From NCBI RefSeq assembly GCF_000019665.1, contig NC_010794.1, positions 2,046,001-2,110,000 of the forward strand: a DNA stretch of 64,000 bases. Reading direction: 5' to 3'. This DNA is from Methylacidiphilum infernorum V4 (GTDB taxonomy: Bacteria > Verrucomicrobiota > Verrucomicrobiia > Methylacidiphilales > Methylacidiphilaceae). The notes beneath the pieces are model-generated. The model ran no database searches. It was not told the DNA's origin and saw nothing but the letters and a program-made list of their open reading frames with translations. How positions within the stretch are numbered: position 1 is the stretch's first letter; each line of letters starts with the position of its first letter. Below are positions 62,999-64,000 of the stretch, piece by piece. The translations under genes and the position numbers were made by a program.

Positions 62999-63751
62999 AT
63001 GACCTTATTCAGCGTTGTGCTCCCCGTTTACAATGAAGAGAAAGTCATCCGGGAAGTCAGCCTGTGCATCTGCCGGTTTGCCCAAGAACACCCCAAGTAC
63101 GAGTTCGTGTTTGTCAACGACGGATCTACCGATAATACCGGGACTTTACTCAAAAGGGCCTTAAAGGAATTCGGGTCCAAGCAGGTCCAACTCGTCGATT
63201 ATAAAACCAATAAAGGGAAAGGTTTTGCCATCCGGGAGGGGTTCAAGCACACAACGGGAGAGCACTTCGGTTTTCTTGACGGTGATCTGGCTTATCCGCT
63301 CGACTATTTACCCCTGTTCGAAGAAAAGCTCCAGAGTTGTGACATCGCCATAGGCAGTCGGATTGCCGAAAAGAAGGGCAAAAGCTGGGATAGAAGCTTC
63401 AGGAGGAAGTTTCTTGGATTCTGTTTCAACAAGCTCGTCGGCTCTATCCTTGGTCTTCCCTACTCGGACACGCAAGCCGGGCTCAAGGCTTTTCGAAGGG
63501 ATGTCGCCGAAAGACTTTTCAAAATGCAAAAAATTGAAGGATTTTCTTTCGACGTGGAATTAATTTTTTTGGCCAGAAAGCTCGGTTACAAAATCGTAGA
63601 AATTCCCGTTAAAGTCTCTCCCACCCATTCCTATAAACACTCTAAAATCAAGCTTGTAGGAGATTCCTTGCGCATGTTCAAGGAGCTGCTCCAGATCAAG
63701 CATTTCGAAACCACGGGGGAATATGACCGGCAAAATCTACCTGAACTTTGA
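62999..63751 (+). CDS. Family 2 glycosyltransferase, dolichyl-phosphate mannosyltransferase-like
   Basis: A 250-residue GT-A transferase: SVVLPVYNEEKVI at the N-terminus, FVNDGSTDNTG, the metal-binding FLDGDLAYPLD, and SDTQAGLKAF near the C-terminus, as in polyprenyl-phosphate sugar transferases. The frame opens at 62963, but MTLFSVVLPVYN at 62999 is the likely start. It lacks membrane helices. It overlaps the deacetylase gene by 29 bases, suggesting joint action on an envelope glycan. Confidence 0.88.
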   Translation: MTLFSVVLPVYNEEKVIREVSLCICRFAQEHPKYEFVFVNDGSTDNTGTLLKRALKEFGSKQVQLVDYKTNKGKGFAIREGFKHTTGEHFGFLDGDLAYPLDYLPLFEEKLQSCDIAIGSRIAEKKGKSWDRSFRRKFLGFCFNKLVGSILGLPYSDTQAGLKAFRRDVAERLFKMQKIEGFSFDVELIFLARKLGYKIVEIPVKVSPTHSYKHSKIKLVGDSLRMFKELLQIKHFETTGEYDRQNLPEL

Positions 63752-64000
63752 CCTGGAAGAGTTCGATATTCCTTGCGAATACGGCCAACCTATCAAGGAA
63801 GAAGAACAAATCGAGGTCACCAGCGAGGGATTGAAACGGCTCCTGGAGCTATTGCAAAAGAAAGGTCTCAAAGCGACCTTTTTTACCACCGCCTCTTTTG
63901 CTTTAAATAAAACGGCCCTTGCAAAAAATCTCTTGGAGCTTGGCCATGAAATCGCTTCCCATGGCCTGGATCACAAGCCCAAGGCCAAGGAGGAAGATCT
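63723..64000 (+). CDS. Polysaccharide deacetylase (NodB-like), 3' end outside the window
   Basis: The first 92 codons are visible. NFDLEEFDIP carries the first Asp of the NodB homology domain, followed by LLQKKGLKATFFTT and ELGHEIASHGLDH, whose two His residues are the metal ligands of family 4 carbohydrate esterases. It would remove acetyl groups from a sugar polymer or glycolipid. Its ATG overlaps the end of the glycosyltransferase gene by 29 bases, and the gene runs off the window. Confidence 0.88.
   Translation, partial: MTGKIYLNFDLEEFDIPCEYGQPIKEEEQIEVTSEGLKRLLELLQKKGLKATFFTTASFALNKTALAKNLLELGHEIASHGLDHKPKAKEED

Overview
The window looks like chromosomal DNA of a free-living Gram-negative, most probably a verrucomicrobial methanotroph of the Methylacidiphilum type. 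The signs are a hopanoid-type squalene gene, complex I plus a proton-pumping pyrophosphatase, a bacterial deoxyhypusine synthase homologue, several large TonB-dependent receptors and a MurD/MurL pair. No rRNA or methane monooxygenase gene is present, so the genus is an inference.

Left part (1-23 kb): the end of a TonB-dependent receptor; a deoxyhypusine synthase homologue divergent from a fused HpnD-HpnE squalene gene; an IS607-type element whose tnpB carries an in-frame TGA; then a minus-strand energy block: nuoI, J, K, L, M, N, tRNA-Val and hppA. The subunits nuoA-H are not here. Next come an aldo/keto reductase, a minus-strand run (cytochrome c, small exported protein, pgsA, DUF1802, DJ-1, LAB_N membrane protein), a BsuPI-domain exported protein and about 1 kb of gene-free, scar-like DNA.

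Middle (23-40.7 kb): two sugar/surface genes (GDP-mannose 3,5-epimerase-like and a glycosyltransferase) and a CAT tRNA, flanked by two diverged copies of a ~145-bp sequence. This is followed by an accessory TonB-receptor region. It has two full receptors of one paralogue family, an Rsm22-like methyltransferase, a retinol-saturase/carotenoid-isomerase-like oxidoreductase, and a further receptor overlapping an Asp-box beta-propeller gene. Interspersed are decayed copies: an in-frame collapsed 93-residue receptor, a truncated receptor N-terminus, a relic of the propeller gene, and a 276-bp direct repeat 8.5 kb apart. The region looks shaped by duplication, deletion and decay.

Right part (40.7-64 kb): a minus-strand run of eleven closely spaced genes covers partner switching (STAS, PP2C phosphatase), chaperones (grpE, dnaJ), folate (pabB), a regulatory phosphotransfer chain (hprK, ptsH, ptsI) and cell envelope (sugar-1-phosphate nucleotidyltransferase, murL, murD). 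The murL-murD pair indicates the alternative route in which L-Glu is added to UDP-MurNAc-L-Ala and then epimerised. On the plus strand follow a PhnP-like hydrolase, tatD, ilvD and trmFO; then pheT, an outer-membrane barrel protein, trmB, a dimeric dUTPase, a DCC-family protein, a family 2 glycosyltransferase and the start of a polysaccharide deacetylase.
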